Shown: positions 50,465 through 59,560, counted from the first letter of the stretch. The stretch is 64,000 bases of DNA from an uncultured Oscillospiraceae bacterium (GCA_900539695.1 UQDG01000013.1:8562-72561), one strand, 5' to 3'. The notes: a model not told the origin generated them from the sequence alone. Translations and numbers: made by a program.

Positions 50465-50872
50465 TTATTCCGCTTTGGCAGCGGCGATCTCGGCGGCATC
50501 CGCTTTGCTGAACTCGCCCAGGGGCAGCACTAGCTTGGCCAGCAATTCCTGCGGCAGGTCAGCCAGCAGGGCACTTTGGTCAGCCTCGGCATCCACAGCA
50601 GTAATGATGTGGGACACGCCGCCCTCGTCCACTTCAATGCGGGCATAATGCCCGGTGGCGATAAAGGCGCAGTCCAGCTTGGCGGCCTGCTCGGCCAGCA
50701 GCGGCAGCAGCGTGGCCGGGGCGGCGGGGGAGTCGGCAGTATCTTCGGCGGTAAAGGTCAGCACGGCAAAGCCCTGCTGCTGCAAAATGCGGTAGGCTGC
50801 TGCGGCATCAGCGCCACTGTTCAGCCCCAGCAGCACTTTGTCCTGCTTTTCAAAGGTGTTGAAACCATCCAT
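50465..50872 (-). CDS. Miniature degenerate MnmA-like protein
   Basis: 135 aa. The pattern follows tRNA 2-thiouridylase MnmA in reduced form: KVLLGLNSGADAAAAYRIL at the N-terminus replaces the PP-loop VLVxLSGGVDSSVAAxLL; IATGHYARIE (residues 71-80) is the exact MnmA ATGHYARI motif; DQSALLADLPQELLAKLVLPLGE (98-120) parallels DQSYFLxxLxxEQLxxxLFPLG. The Ser-Gly-Gly-x-Asp-Ser signature is changed to NSGADA (18-23). The segment carrying the catalytic CxxC of MnmA and the whole C-terminal half (about 230 aa) are missing. It keeps a good AAGGAG ribosome site and lies 35 bases after rnhA, so it is probably translated. Function unknown. Confidence 0.72.
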   Translation of the reverse strand: MDGFNTFEKQDKVLLGLNSGADAAAAYRILQQQGFAVLTFTAEDTADSPAAPATLLPLLAEQAAKLDCAFIATGHYARIEVDEGGVSHIITAVDAEADQSALLADLPQELLAKLVLPLGEFSKADAAEIAAAKAE

Positions 50873-50907
50873 TGTCTTTCTCCTTATTTTATAGGTGGAG
50901 GGGGGCG

Positions 50908-51369
50908 TTATGCCTGGCGGCCGCCGTACTTTTTGCTCTGCTCCACGGCCATGCGGTCGCAGCGCTCGTTTTCGGGGTGGCCGGCGTGGCCTTTCAGCCA
51001 GTGATAGGTAATCTTGTGCTTTTCACTTTCTTCCAAAAGCGGGGCCCACAGGTCAGGGTTCAGGGCGGGGGACTTGTCGGCTTTTTTCCAGCCGCGGGCG
51101 CGCCACCCCTTGGCCCAGCCTTTTTCCAGCCCGTTGATGACATACTGGCTGTCGCTGTACAAATCGATGGCGCAGGGCTCTTTCAACTGGCGCAGGGCTT
51201 CCAGCAGGGCGGTCATCTCCATGCGGTTGTTGGTGGTGTTGGCCTCGCCGCCGGAAAGCTCCTTCTCGTACACTTTCTGTGCGGTACGGAACCGCAAAAT
51301 GGCCCCCCAGCCGCCGGGGCCGGGGTTGCCGCTGCACGCGCCGTCGGTATAAATTTCAATCTGTTTCAT
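50908..51369 (-). CDS. rnhA: Ribonuclease HI
   Basis: 153-aa endonuclease cutting RNA in RNA-DNA hybrids. All catalytic acidic residues are visible: Asp9 (YTDGACSGNPGPGGWG), Glu in NNRMEMTALLEAL, Asp in LYSDSQYVINGL and Asp in ERCDRMA, with HWLKGHAGHPEN preceding the last. Length is that of the E. coli enzyme. It is transcribed leftward from a TTGCCA-N17-TATAAT promoter facing away from rnjA, and probably carries the mini-MnmA gene on the same message. Confidence 0.96.
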   Translation of the reverse strand: MKQIEIYTDGACSGNPGPGGWGAILRFRTAQKVYEKELSGGEANTTNNRMEMTALLEALRQLKEPCAIDLYSDSQYVINGLEKGWAKGWRARGWKKADKSPALNPDLWAPLLEESEKHKITYHWLKGHAGHPENERCDRMAVEQSKKYGGRQA

Positions 51370-51401
51370 TCGTAATCTCCCATGATCCGGTAATACTATT
51401 T

Positions 51402-51430
51402 ATTATAGCGTGTACCTGCAAAGATGGCAA
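51402..51430 (-). promoter_or_regulatory. Promoter of rnhA
   Basis: Minus strand TTGCCA, 17-base spacer, TATAAT. The bases from the -10 box into the transcript, TATAATAAATAGTA, are the same as at the divergent rnjA promoter. Confidence 0.8.
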
Positions 51431-51435
51431 GGCGT

Positions 51436-51464
51436 TTGACAAGTAACCACAATCCGTTTATAAT
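51436..51464 (+). promoter_or_regulatory. Promoter of rnjA
   Basis: TTGACA (51436-51441), 17-base spacer, TATAAT (51459-51464). Its -35 box begins 5 bases after the outer edge of the opposing rnhA -35 box, so the two promoters are back to back. Confidence 0.85.
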
Positions 51465-51470
51465 AAATAG

Positions 51471-51661
51471 TAATTGCAATGTTGTGTATGAAACCGGGCC
51501 CGGCCGCACCTTTTCAGGTGGGCTCTTCGCGCCCAGCCACTGTCTTATAAGGGTAGCCCCACCCTTTAGCAAAAATACATAAATCGCAAACAGGCGCAGG
51601 AAATGTCGGCGTGTACAGAGCGGTATACGTCAGTCCTGCTAGACGAGAATCGGAGGTTTTC
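51471..51661 (+). promoter_or_regulatory. Long 5' leader of rnjA with several small hairpins
   Basis: About 190 bases between the predicted start and the rnjA ATG. Stems visible: CCGGGCCCGG self-pair (51494-51503), CACC/GGTG (51507-51520), GGGC/GCCC (51520-51534, competing with the previous stem) and AAGGGT/ACCCTT (51549-51566). No known riboswitch or small RNA was recognised. Confidence 0.4.
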
Positions 51662-53644
51662 ATGGAAGAATTCAAGCCTAAGCGTAAAAATAACAACTAT
51701 TCTGGCACCGACAAGGCCGGTGCGCCGCGCCGCGCCCCGCGCCAGAATCATCAGAATAAGCCCCCGCAGGAGAATAGCACCCCGGCCAATAAGCCCCGCC
51801 GCCGTCCTGCCCGCCCGGCCGCTGCCGAAGCTGCCCAGGCCCCGGCACAATCCGTGCCTGCACCGCGCCCGCGCCGCCCCCGCAACACACCGCAGGGGGA
51901 GGGTCAGGCTCCGCACCAGCAGCGCCGCGGCCGCAAGCCCCAGCAGAATAACAATGCCCCCCACTACGAGATGACTCCGGCCATCCCCATGCATATCTGC
52001 CCGCTGGGCGGCCTGGGTGAAGTCGGCAAAAACATCACCCTGTATGAGTGCCAGGGCGATATGATCCTGGTCGATTGCGGCCTCGTATTCCCGGATGCGG
52101 ATATGTTCGGCGTCGATCTGGTCATCCCGGATTTCACCTACGTGCTGGAGAACAAGGACCGCATCAAGGGCCTGTTCATCACCCACGGACACGAGGACCA
52201 CATCGGCAGCCTGCCGTACCTGCTCAAAAAATTCAACGTACCGATCTACGCCGCCCGGCTGACCATCGGCCTCATCAAGAATAAACTCGAGGAACACGGC
52301 TTGGCATCCAGCGCCGTCTTCCACGAGATCCGCCCCCGCCAGAAGGTCAAGCTCGGCTGCTTCACCGTCGAACCCATTCATGTGAACCACTCTATCCCCG
52401 ACGCGCTGGCTTTCGCCATCGAGTGCCCGGCGGGCGTGGTCATCCACACCGGCGACTTCAAGGTCGACTACACGCCGCTGTCCGGTGATGCCGTCACCGA
52501 CCTGTCCACCATTGCCGAGTACGGCCGCAAGGGCGTGCTGGCTCTGCTGTCCGACTCCACCAACGCCGAGCGCCCGGGCTTTACCGCGACGGAGCAGACG
52601 GTGGCCGAGGGCGTGCGCGGCCTGTTCGGCAAGGCAGGCAAGCGCCGCATCATCGTGGCGACCTTTGCCTCCAACATCTACCGCGTGCAGCAGATCATCG
52701 ACCTGGCCATTGAGTCGGGCCGCAAGGTGGCCGTCAGCGGCCGCAGCATGGTCTCCAACACCGAGATGGCCCGCGAACTGGGGTACCTGCATGCCCCTGA
52801 CAATGTGTTGATCCCCATCGAGGAGATCAACAAGTACCCGCCGGAAAAGGTCGTGCTCATTACCACCGGCAGCCAGGGCGAGCCGCTGTCTGCGCTGTCC
52901 CGCATGGCGCAGGCCAGCCACCGTCAGGTCAAGGTCGGCCCCAACGACTTTATCATCATCTCGGCCCGTCCCATCCCCGGCAACGAAAAGACTGTTACCA
53001 AGGTCGTCAACGGCCTGCTGGCCCTGGGCGCCGAGGTCATCTACGAGAACATGTACGACACCCATGTTTCGGGCCACGCCTGCCAGGAAGAACAGAAGCT
53101 TATGCTGACCCTGGCGCACCCGCAGTACTTCCTGCCCGTGCACGGTGAGTTCAAGCAGCTCAAGCGCCACGCCGAGACGGCCGAGCACCTGGGCTATATC
53201 CCGAAGCAGAACATTTATATCGCCGAGAACGGCCAGAACATCCGCCTGTCTGCCGACGGCATGACCGTGGAGAACACCGTTACTGCCGGCGCCGTCATGG
53301 TGGATGGCTACGGCGTGGGCGATGTGGGCAATGTGGTCCTGCGTGACCGCCACCACCTGTCCGAGGATGGCATCATCATCGTGACGGCTGCTGTGGATGG
53401 TTCCACCGGCCAGGTGCTGTCCGGTCCGGATCTTGTCAGCCGCGGCTTCGTCTATGTCCGCGAGAGCGAGGAACTGATGGACGGTGCCCGCATGCAGGTA
53501 GAGATGGCCCTGGACCGCAGCCTGAGCGACAATATGCACGATTGGGCCAGTGTCAAGGCCCGTGTGCGCGAGGCACTTTCCAGCTATATCTACCGCAAGA
53601 CCAAGCGCAGCCCGATGATTCTGCCTATCCTGCTGGAAGTGTAA
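51662..53644 (+). CDS. rnjA: Ribonuclease J with extended disordered N-terminus
   Basis: 660-aa metallo-beta-lactamase/beta-CASP nuclease acting in RNA decay and maturation. The metal motif HGHEDH lies at residues 175-180, preceded by PLGGLGEVGKNITLYE. TSTGSQGE-like ITTGSQGEPLSALSRMA, SARPIPGNE and FLPVHGEFKQLKRHAETAE are RNase J signatures. The first ~105 residues are a Pro/Arg/Gln/Asn-rich basic extension (RRRPARPAAAEAAQAPAQ) absent from B. subtilis RNase J (about 555 aa). The start at 51662 follows CGGAGG. It is the first gene of a run into gdpP and rplI. Confidence 0.94.
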   Translation: MEEFKPKRKNNNYSGTDKAGAPRRAPRQNHQNKPPQENSTPANKPRRRPARPAAAEAAQAPAQSVPAPRPRRPRNTPQGEGQAPHQQRRGRKPQQNNNAPHYEMTPAIPMHICPLGGLGEVGKNITLYECQGDMILVDCGLVFPDADMFGVDLVIPDFTYVLENKDRIKGLFITHGHEDHIGSLPYLLKKFNVPIYAARLTIGLIKNKLEEHGLASSAVFHEIRPRQKVKLGCFTVEPIHVNHSIPDALAFAIECPAGVVIHTGDFKVDYTPLSGDAVTDLSTIAEYGRKGVLALLSDSTNAERPGFTATEQTVAEGVRGLFGKAGKRRIIVATFASNIYRVQQIIDLAIESGRKVAVSGRSMVSNTEMARELGYLHAPDNVLIPIEEINKYPPEKVVLITTGSQGEPLSALSRMAQASHRQVKVGPNDFIIISARPIPGNEKTVTKVVNGLLALGAEVIYENMYDTHVSGHACQEEQKLMLTLAHPQYFLPVHGEFKQLKRHAETAEHLGYIPKQNIYIAENGQNIRLSADGMTVENTVTAGAVMVDGYGVGDVGNVVLRDRHHLSEDGIIIVTAAVDGSTGQVLSGPDLVSRGFVYVRESEELMDGARMQVEMALDRSLSDNMHDWASVKARVREALSSYIYRKTKRSPMILPILLEV

Positions 53645-53683
53645 GACCACCCCAAACTGATGTGAAAATGTGAGGGATTTGCC

Positions 53684-55657
53684 ATGAAGCAAAAGCAAGG
53701 CCTGGATCTGGCAGCGGTCATCCTGCTGCTGCTCATTGCCTGCGCGGCTTTGGCCGTGCCGGTGGCGTTGCTGTCGCCCAAATGGCTCATTGCCCCGGCC
53801 GTGCTGGTCGTTGCAGCGCTGGGCGTACTGTGGTATCAGCGCCGCCGTCTGCGCACCTTTGTGGCCAAAAACCTTTGCAGTACGGACTTTGAGAACAGCC
53901 GCATCCAGTACAGCCTGACCGGCCTGCCCATCCCCACGATGTTGATTGCAGACGGCCGCGTGCTGTGGTATAATACTATCTTCCGGGAGGAAGTGCTGAA
54001 CGGCACCGATGCCGTGACCCGGCCCATCGACCGGCTTTTCCCGGAACTGGACCTTGCGGTCTGCAGCCGCCCCCACGGTCAGGACTTGACCGTAGGGAAC
54101 AAGCGGTTCACGGCCTACGCAGGCGCCGCCAAGGGCAGCCGCGGGGCCAACATCGTCTACCTTGTGGACGATACCGTTTATAAACAAACGCTGGAGGAAT
54201 ACACCGCCAGCCGCCCCGCCTGTCTGATCATCGTGATCGACAGCTACGATGAACTGTTCGACGACATGAAGGACAGCGAGCAGGCCAAGGAGCTGGAAGC
54301 TATCAACAGTCTGCTGGAAGCGTACATCGCCAAAAGCACCGGTTTCCTGCGCAAGATCTCCAATAGCCGCTACATTGCGGTAGTGGAGGAACGCGACATC
54401 CACTGGATGCTGCAGGAACGGTTTGAAATTCTTGACCAGGTGCGCGCGCTGCATCCCGGCGGCTTTACCACGCTGTCCATCGGCGTAGGTCACGGCGGCA
54501 AGACTTTGCAGGAATGTCACCAGATGGCCCGTGAGAGCATCGATATTGCCCTCGGCCGAGGCGGCGACCAGGCGGCTGTAAAGACCGTGGACGGCTTTGA
54601 ATTCTACGGTGGTATCTCCCACGGTGTCGAAAAGCGCAGTCATGTGCGCAGCCGCATCATCGCCAACGCCTTGTGCGACCTTATCAAAAAGAGTGACAGC
54701 GTCATCATTATGGGCCACCGCATGAGCGACCTGGATGCCATCGGCTCGGCCATCGGTGTGCTGCGCATCTGCAAGATCTGCGGCGTCCCGGCGGTCATCG
54801 CCGTCAACAGCGACGCCACCCTGGCAGGCCCGCTGCTGAAGACTTTCATCGATGCAGGCGAGGGACACAACTTCATCCCGCCGGACCAAACGCTGGATGT
54901 TATCACGCCCCGCACGCTGCTGATTGTGGTGGATACCTACCAGAAGCGCCTGCTGGAAAGCCAGAAAATCTACGAAAAGTGCAAGCGCGTTGTTGTCATC
55001 GATCACCACCGCATGGCGGTCGGCCATATCGACAACCCGCTGCTGCTCTACCACGAGCCTTACGCCTCCAGTGCCAGCGAACTGGTGTGTGAACTGCTGC
55101 AGTTCCTGCCCAAAGAGGATAACATCACTGCGCTGGAAGCCCAGGCCTTGCTGGCTGGCATCATGCTGGACACCCGCAGCTTTGCGCTGCATGTGGGCGT
55201 GCGCACCTTTGAGGCTGCCGCCTGGCTGCGCAGCCGCGGCGCCCAGACTGCCGATACCAAGCTGCTGTTCAACACCTCGAAAGAGGAGTACGAGGCCCGC
55301 GCCCACATTGTGGAAAGTGCCTACATTTACAAAGGCTGTGCCATCGCCCTTTCGGAGGAGCTGGATGCTGGCATGAACGTAGTGCTGCCCATGGCGGCCA
55401 ACGATCTGCTGACCATCAACGGCGTGGACGCCAGCTTTGTGGCTGTCGCCAAAAACGGCGGCGTCAACATCTCTGCCCGCAGTATGGGCGCCTTGAACGT
55501 GCAGGTCATTCTGGAGCCCTTGGGCGGCGGCGGTCATTTGATGATGGCCGGTGCCCAGCTGCATGACTGTACCCTGCAGGATGCCGAAACGCGCATCCGT
55601 GAACAAATTGACATTTACCGCGCCGCCCAGGCTGCCCAGCAGGACGCGGCACGGTAA
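53684..55657 (+). CDS. gdpP: c-di-AMP phosphodiesterase GdpP (YybT)
   Basis: 657-aa membrane enzyme degrading c-di-AMP. Two N-terminal membrane segments (residues about 8-28 and 32-48), a PAS-like region (TGLPIPTMLIADGRVLWYNTIF), a degenerate GGDEF domain (residues about 170-300) and the DHH/DHHA1 hydrolase. The last has GHRMSDLDAIGSAIGV, IDHHRMAVGHIDNP and the final GGGGHLMMAGAQL. All metal-binding aspartates and histidines of the DHH part appear intact. It stands 39 bases after rnjA and 27 before rplI, the usual gdpP-rplI-dnaB order. Confidence 0.95.
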   Translation: MKQKQGLDLAAVILLLLIACAALAVPVALLSPKWLIAPAVLVVAALGVLWYQRRRLRTFVAKNLCSTDFENSRIQYSLTGLPIPTMLIADGRVLWYNTIFREEVLNGTDAVTRPIDRLFPELDLAVCSRPHGQDLTVGNKRFTAYAGAAKGSRGANIVYLVDDTVYKQTLEEYTASRPACLIIVIDSYDELFDDMKDSEQAKELEAINSLLEAYIAKSTGFLRKISNSRYIAVVEERDIHWMLQERFEILDQVRALHPGGFTTLSIGVGHGGKTLQECHQMARESIDIALGRGGDQAAVKTVDGFEFYGGISHGVEKRSHVRSRIIANALCDLIKKSDSVIIMGHRMSDLDAIGSAIGVLRICKICGVPAVIAVNSDATLAGPLLKTFIDAGEGHNFIPPDQTLDVITPRTLLIVVDTYQKRLLESQKIYEKCKRVVVIDHHRMAVGHIDNPLLLYHEPYASSASELVCELLQFLPKEDNITALEAQALLAGIMLDTRSFALHVGVRTFEAAAWLRSRGAQTADTKLLFNTSKEEYEARAHIVESAYIYKGCAIALSEELDAGMNVVLPMAANDLLTINGVDASFVAVAKNGGVNISARSMGALNVQVILEPLGGGGHLMMAGAQLHDCTLQDAETRIREQIDIYRAAQAAQQDAAR

Positions 55658-55684
55658 AAATAGAGACATACGGAGGGAATCTAT

Positions 55685-56131
55685 ATGAAGATCATTCTGA
55701 AACAGGATGTCAAGACCATTGGTAAAAAAGACGAGATCCATGAGGTTTCGGACGGTTACGCCCGCAACTTTCTGTTCCCCCGCGGCCTGGCTGCCCCCGC
55801 AGACGCCGCTGCCCTGAACCAGGCCCGCACCAAGAGCGAGGCCAAGGCCCACCATGAGGCAGAAGCCCGCGCGGCTGCCGAGGAGCTGGCTGCCAAGATC
55901 AAGGGCCAGGTCGTCACCGCCAAAGTCAAGGGCGGTGCCTCCGGCAAGCTGTATGGCAAGGTCACCGGCAAAGAAGTCGCTGAACTGCTGACCCAGCTGA
56001 CCGGCACCGAGATCGACAAGAAAAAAGTCGAGCTGCCGTCCGCTATCAAGGAGTTTGGTAGCTATGACGCCGCTGTGCGCCTGTATGCCGGCGTTGTCGC
56101 ACCGTTCAAACTGAAAGTGGAAGAACTGTAA
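55685..56131 (+). CDS. rplI: 50S ribosomal protein L9
   Basis: 148-aa L9. The N-terminal domain [30 protein letters not shown] with FPRGLA is diagnostic, followed by the long connecting helix (residues 40-78) and C-terminal domain ending [26 protein letters not shown] precedes the ATG. It is sited between gdpP and dnaB, as in most Firmicutes. Confidence 0.97.
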   Translation: MKIILKQDVKTIGKKDEIHEVSDGYARNFLFPRGLAAPADAAALNQARTKSEAKAHHEAEARAAAEELAAKIKGQVVTAKVKGGASGKLYGKVTGKEVAELLTQLTGTEIDKKKVELPSAIKEFGSYDAAVRLYAGVVAPFKLKVEEL

Positions 56132-56170
56132 AGCCAACCAACTTCACAGGCAAAAGGAGGGGAGTCTGCC

Positions 56171-57565
56171 ATGCCGAGAAATGAAGAATTGAGCCTGTCC
56201 AGTCTGGGCATCCAGATGCCCTACAACATGCAGGCCGAGCAGAGCGTGCTGGGCGCCGCCCTGATGGATGAAACGGTGCTGAACCGCCTCATCACCGATA
56301 TGGAACCTGAAATGTTCTATTCGGATCAGAACCGCGCCGTCTACGAGACGATGCGCTCTCTTTACACCGAGAGCGAAGCCGTCGACCTCATCACGCTGGT
56401 CAACGCCCTGGGCAACAACGGCACCTTTGCCGGTGCAGACGATGCCAAGGTCTACGTTACCCACCTGGCCGAGACGGTCCCGGCTATCTCCAACGTCGAT
56501 TCCTACTTAAAGATCGTCCGGGAAAAGTACCAGGCCCGCCGCCTGATCGAAGCCGCCCGCAGCATTTTGAGCGAGACATCCTCCGGCGAGGATGCCGACA
56601 TGCTGCTGGAAAGCGCCGAACAGAAGATTTATGACATCCGCAGCGGCCGCGATAAATCCGGCGTCAAGACCATCCGGGAATCCATCCTGGAAGTTATCGA
56701 CACCATGCAGAAGCTGAGCGGTGCCGACCGCGACAAGTTCGCCGGCATCCCCACGGGCTTCAACTACCTGGACACCGTGCTTACCGGCCTGGGCCGTTCG
56801 GACCTTATCATTCTGGCCGCCCGCCCCGGTATGGGCAAGACCTCCTTCGCGCTGAACATCGCCACCAACGTGGCGCGTCAGCAGAAGGTTCCAACCATCA
56901 TTTTCAGCTTGGAAATGACCTGCGAACAGCTGACCGACCGTATCCTTTCCAGCACTGCCAACATCGACAGCCAGGCATTCCGTACCGGTCGTCTGAACAA
57001 CTCCGACTGGAACGATTTTGCCCAGGCTACGTCGCTTTTGTATAACGCACCCATCTATATGGACGATTCCTCCGGCATTTCGGTGCCGGAGATCAAGGCG
57101 AAGATCCGCACCATCAACCAGGATCCCAAAAAGGAAAAGATCGGCCTTGTCATCATCGACTACCTGCAATTGATGCAGAGTGCCAAGCGCACTGAGAGCC
57201 GCGTGCAGGAAATCAGTGATATTACCCGAAACCTGAAGATCATGGCCAAGGAACTGAACGTCCCGGTCATCGCTCTGTCGCAGCTTTCCCGTGCAGCGGA
57301 AAAGACTACCGGCCGTTCGGACCACCGTCCCCAGCTTTCCGACCTGCGTGATTCCGGCTCTATCGAGCAGGACGCCGATGTCGTGTTGTTCCTCTACCGT
57401 GCGGCCTACTACAACTCCCAAAACGGCGAGGACAGCCAGGCCAACGAGAACGAGGCCGAGTGTATCGTGGCAAAGAACCGTCACGGTGAGACCAGCGTTG
57501 TACGCCTGGGCTGGGACGGCGCGCATACCCGCTTCAGCAACCTGGATGTGAGCCATGAGTACTGA
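56171..57565 (+). CDS. dnaB: Replicative DNA helicase DnaB
   Basis: 464-aa hexameric helicase. The N-terminal helical domain starts PYNMQAEQSVLGAALMDETVL. The RecA-type motor has Walker A ARPGMGKTSFAL near residue 220, IIFSLEMTCEQL, Walker B IGLVIIDYLQLM, QLSRAAEKTTGRSDHRPQLSDLRDSGSIEQDADVV and the final motif IVAKNRHGET. AAAAGGAGGGG lies upstream. It overlaps tilS by 11 bases. Confidence 0.97.
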   Translation: MPRNEELSLSSLGIQMPYNMQAEQSVLGAALMDETVLNRLITDMEPEMFYSDQNRAVYETMRSLYTESEAVDLITLVNALGNNGTFAGADDAKVYVTHLAETVPAISNVDSYLKIVREKYQARRLIEAARSILSETSSGEDADMLLESAEQKIYDIRSGRDKSGVKTIRESILEVIDTMQKLSGADRDKFAGIPTGFNYLDTVLTGLGRSDLIILAARPGMGKTSFALNIATNVARQQKVPTIIFSLEMTCEQLTDRILSSTANIDSQAFRTGRLNNSDWNDFAQATSLLYNAPIYMDDSSGISVPEIKAKIRTINQDPKKEKIGLVIIDYLQLMQSAKRTESRVQEISDITRNLKIMAKELNVPVIALSQLSRAAEKTTGRSDHRPQLSDLRDSGSIEQDADVVLFLYRAAYYNSQNGEDSQANENEAECIVAKNRHGETSVVRLGWDGAHTRFSNLDVSHEY

Positions 57566-58946
57566 CGCGGAAAAAACTGTACAGTGTATCGAGGAGACTC
57601 TGTTGGCCTACTGCCGCCAGCAGGGTCTGTTCAAGTCTGGCGACAGAGTCATTGCAGCCTACTCCGGTGGAGCAGACTCTATGGCTTTGTTGCTTTTTTT
57701 GCTTCGGCGGCGCAAAGACTTGGCCATCGAAGTGCTGGCCACCCACGTCAACCACGGTATCCGCGGTGCGTCGGCCCGGGCTGACGCCAACTTTGTCACG
57801 GCGTTCTGCCGCCGGAACGGGGTAGAACTGTTCCTGTATGATGCCGAGAAAGAGGGTGTGCCCATCCCGCCCCAGCCCAGTGAGGAATGGGCGCGGGAGC
57901 TGCGCTATACCTGGTTCGACCAGCTGGCCGCTCGGGAGGAAGCGCTGATTGCCACGGCCCACACCTGCTCTGACCAGGCGGAGACGCTCTTGTTTCGCAT
58001 GGCGCGGGGAACAGGCCTGCACGGGCTGGCAGGTATTCCGCCCTGCCGTGGCATCTACCGCCGCCCCTGCCTGTGCCTGACCCGCGCCGATACCGAGGCA
58101 TACTGTGCCGCCCTTGGGCAAAACTATGTGCAGGATGAGACCAACGCCGCCGACCTTTACGCCCGCAACCGCATCCGCCACACGGTGGTGCCGGCGCTGC
58201 AAAGCGTCAACCCGGCGGCGGAGCAGGCAATCGCCCGCCTGTGCCGCCAGATGCGGGCACTGGATGATTGGCTGACCGCCGAAGCAGCTGCGCTTTTGCA
58301 GGCGGCTGCTGTGCAGGGCGGCTATGAGGTCGAGACCCTCTGCCGCGCCCGCGGCCCGGTGCTGGATGCAGCGCTGCATGCGCTTATCAGCCCTGTGCGG
58401 GACGCCGAAGAAAAGTATGTAAACCTTCTGCGCTTCCTTGTTTTGCAGCGGGAAGGTGCCCTGCAATTGACGCCGGAAGTGACCTATAAGATCAAAAACG
58501 GCGTACTGCTGCGCCTGACCCCGCAGGGCATAAAACCGCCGCCGGCCCCGCCGCAGCCCCTTAGCGAGGGCAGTTTTAGCCTTCCGGGTGGTTATTTTGT
58601 GGAATTTCGGCGCGTAAAGTATGAAGAATTTCTAAAAAATCAACCAATTTTCAAAAAAGACTTAAACTGTTGTGCGGATTGTGCTAAAATACAAGGGAAT
58701 GTTATGCTGCGCACACGGCAGCCGGGGGACAGTTTCCGCCCGGCTGGTAGGCATGTACGTAAAACACTCAAAAAATATTACAACGAACTGGGCGTCCCGC
58801 TGGATGAGCGGGCGCTGCTGCCGCTGCTGGCCAGCGGCAGTGAGGTGCTCTGGCTCTGGGGCAGCGGCTTTGCCGAAGGCTGCGCCCCCGATGCGTATAC
58901 GCATGAAGTGCTGACGGTGAGGACGGAAAAAACAGGGGAGGCATAA
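57555..58946 (+). CDS. tilS: tRNA(Ile)-lysidine synthase
   Basis: 463-aa PP-loop ATPase that converts C34 of the CAT-anticodon tRNA-Ile to lysidine. PP-loop AAYSGGADSMALL with SGGADS at residues 37-42, then THVNHGIRGASARADANFV and ATAHTCSDQAETLLFRMARGTGLHGLAGI. RNRIRHTVVPAL is conserved. The C-terminal TilS domain has RTRQPGDSFRPAG and KKYYNELGVPLDER. It is followed 3 bases later by hpt, as in the Firmicutes tilS-hpt-ftsH operon. Confidence 0.95.
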   Translation: MSTDAEKTVQCIEETLLAYCRQQGLFKSGDRVIAAYSGGADSMALLLFLLRRRKDLAIEVLATHVNHGIRGASARADANFVTAFCRRNGVELFLYDAEKEGVPIPPQPSEEWARELRYTWFDQLAAREEALIATAHTCSDQAETLLFRMARGTGLHGLAGIPPCRGIYRRPCLCLTRADTEAYCAALGQNYVQDETNAADLYARNRIRHTVVPALQSVNPAAEQAIARLCRQMRALDDWLTAEAAALLQAAAVQGGYEVETLCRARGPVLDAALHALISPVRDAEEKYVNLLRFLVLQREGALQLTPEVTYKIKNGVLLRLTPQGIKPPPAPPQPLSEGSFSLPGGYFVEFRRVKYEEFLKNQPIFKKDLNCCADCAKIQGNVMLRTRQPGDSFRPAGRHVRKTLKKYYNELGVPLDERALLPLLASGSEVLWLWGSGFAEGCAPDAYTHEVLTVRTEKTGEA

Positions 58947-58949
58947 ATT

Positions 58950-59504
58950 ATGCAGAGTGTCATGGATCGGGATATTGACCATATCCTCGTCTCGGAAGAA
59001 CAGCTCAAGACCCGCGTGGCTGAGCTGGGCACGCAGATCAGCAAGGACTATGCAGGCAAGAATCTGCTGCTGGTCTCCATTTTAAAAGGTTCGGTCGTCT
59101 TTATGGCGGACCTGATGCGGGCTGTCAGCATCCCGTGCGGCATCGACTTTATGGTCGTTTCCAGCTACGGCGGAGCCAACACGTCCTCCACGGGCCTTGT
59201 CAAGATCATCAAGGATCTGGACGCCGACCTCTCCGGTAAAGACGTGCTGATCGTCGAAGATATCCTGGACACCGGCATCACCCTGTCTCACCTGGTGCCG
59301 ATGCTGAAGATGCGCAACCCCAACAGCGTTAAGCTCTGCACCATCCTCAGCAAACCCAGCCGCCGCAAGGCGGACATTGAGCCGGATTACTGCGGCTTTG
59401 AAGTTCCTGATGAGTTCGTTGTCGGCTACGGTCTCGACTATGACGAAAAATATCGCAATCTGTCGTATGTCGGTGTCCTCAAGCCGGAAGTGTATTCCAA
59501 GTAA
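58950..59504 (+). CDS. hpt: Hypoxanthine phosphoribosyltransferase
   Basis: 184-aa purine salvage enzyme joining hypoxanthine or guanine to PRPP. The PRPP motif VLIVEDILDTGITL is at about residues 98-111, with LVSILKGSVVFMADLMR and the C-terminal FVVGYGLDYDEKYRNL typical of bacterial Hpt. AAACAGGGGAGG lies before the ATG. It stands between tilS and ftsH. Confidence 0.96.
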   Translation: MQSVMDRDIDHILVSEEQLKTRVAELGTQISKDYAGKNLLLVSILKGSVVFMADLMRAVSIPCGIDFMVVSSYGGANTSSTGLVKIIKDLDADLSGKDVLIVEDILDTGITLSHLVPMLKMRNPNSVKLCTILSKPSRRKADIEPDYCGFEVPDEFVVGYGLDYDEKYRNLSYVGVLKPEVYSK

Positions 59505-59560
59505 AGCCCGGGTGGGCGTAAAATCGTCCGGCCTCGCGCCGGATTTTAGGAGTTGATTTC

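Noticed and set aside
51471..51661. Small RNA gene (4.5S, 6S or tmRNA) in the rnjA leader
   Set aside because: None of the conserved loops of these RNAs could be found; only short local stems are visible.
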